From Apostichopus japonicus (taxonomy: Eukaryota; Echinodermata; Holothuroidea; Aspidochirotida; Stichopodidae): a stretch of DNA of 64,000 nucleotides. The position numbers and the translations under genes were made by a program. Shown here piece after piece: positions 63,540-64,000 of this stretch. Below the pieces are notes generated by a model. It searched no databases and was not told where the DNA came from. It was given only the letters and a program-made list of their open reading frames with translations. The DNA lies in contig NC_092566.1 of assembly GCF_037975245.1 (NCBI RefSeq), positions 4,280,001 to 4,344,000 of the forward strand, read 5' to 3'. The number at the start of each line of letters is the position of its first letter. The first letter of the stretch is position 1.

Positions 63540-64000
63540 ATAGGTTTGATCTGAACTTCATCTTGCATATTTTTTCATGTAGCTTTTGGCTACAGTTTTC
63601 ACCAATTTTTCACCAATCAAGTCTTTGGAAATGAATTAGATGCATTCTTTCTTTTGCCCTTACAAATGCTTACAAGCTTTTGTAGACTTTTGTAAAGGCC
63701 TCCTTAAATTTTGTACCTATTAGAATACTAAATTTCGCTATGCAGAAAAATTTTAACATCCGGTCAAAAATTCAGGTATCGTCCAGAGGGGTCAGGAGCT
63801 GACGAACTAAGTACTAACTTTAATTCAAACAAAACACAAAAATTAAAGAATTGAATTATTATGAGAAATAGCGCATTTTTTAAAATATTTTTGCAATGCG
63901 GTTTACACAGTTTTAACAATGTCTGTAATGTTTATGGTTAAGAGCATACTCCAGCATCTATTGTCCATATCGGGAAACATCATACACAATTCATCTAATA
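63540..64000. other. Sequence downstream of the gene
   Basis: AT-rich intergenic sequence. I see no gene, promoter or repeat in it. Confidence 0.5.

Overview
The window is a piece of an animal genome, AT-rich and intron-dense with little else in it. It carries most of ONE very large plus-strand gene: a prosaposin-like precursor ('polysaposin'). I reconstructed 63 coding exons from 393 to the stop codon at 63253-63255 by matching the saposin cysteine pattern with splice sites and reading phase. They join without a frame break into 6477 nt (2158 residues plus stop). This encodes 23 consecutive saposin-B (SapB) domains and a C-terminal SapA domain. The 5' end (signal peptide, promoter, possibly more domains) lies upstream of the window. 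Coding sequence is only about 10% of the span.

Layout. 393-2080: domain 1, then a 7.3-kb intron and a cysteine-free 25-codon exon (9430-9504). 11322-45839: domains 2-14, each split over three phase-0 exons: A (CxxC), B (C...C, usually with a YGP motif) and C ([I/V]CxxIGFC-type plus a linker). 46907-59748: domains 15-22, each made of two exons (A, then B and C fused), with phase-1 introns between domains. 60083-63255: domain 23, with differently placed introns, the SapA domain and the stop codon; a poly(A) signal follows at 63512. A B-type exon at 43933-44040 is broken by a stop and is probably skipped.

The gene has grown by tandem duplication at several scales: a nearly identical 1.9-kb two-exon unit (domains 16/17), a sub-domain duplication that left a relic of exon A (35693-35718), and a repeated A13-B13 segment whose B copy died.

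Introns hold repeats: tRNA-derived SINEs (15.5, 37.1, 39.5, 53.4 and 62.2 kb, and a family at 13 kb that includes a perfect 120-bp palindrome), a ~950-bp element with terminal inverted repeats, a three-copy ~165-bp hAT-like MITE, a 92-bp satellite present in opposite orientations at 3.8 and 46 kb, other minisatellites, microsatellites and many poly-C/poly-G runs. I see no second protein gene, no convincing functional RNA gene and no CRISPR array.

Organism: a metazoan, most plausibly a marine invertebrate. The intron sizes, tRNA-SINEs with AGCGCTATATAA-type tails and the SapA/SapB architecture would suit an echinoderm or another invertebrate deuterostome, but this is inference and the species cannot be read from the sequence.

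Role: saposins are small disulfide-bonded helical proteins that bind lipids and are cut from a precursor in the endolysosomal system. Here one transcript would supply up to 23 such units. Most are acidic, so they resemble sphingolipid-activator saposins more than cationic pore-forming relatives.
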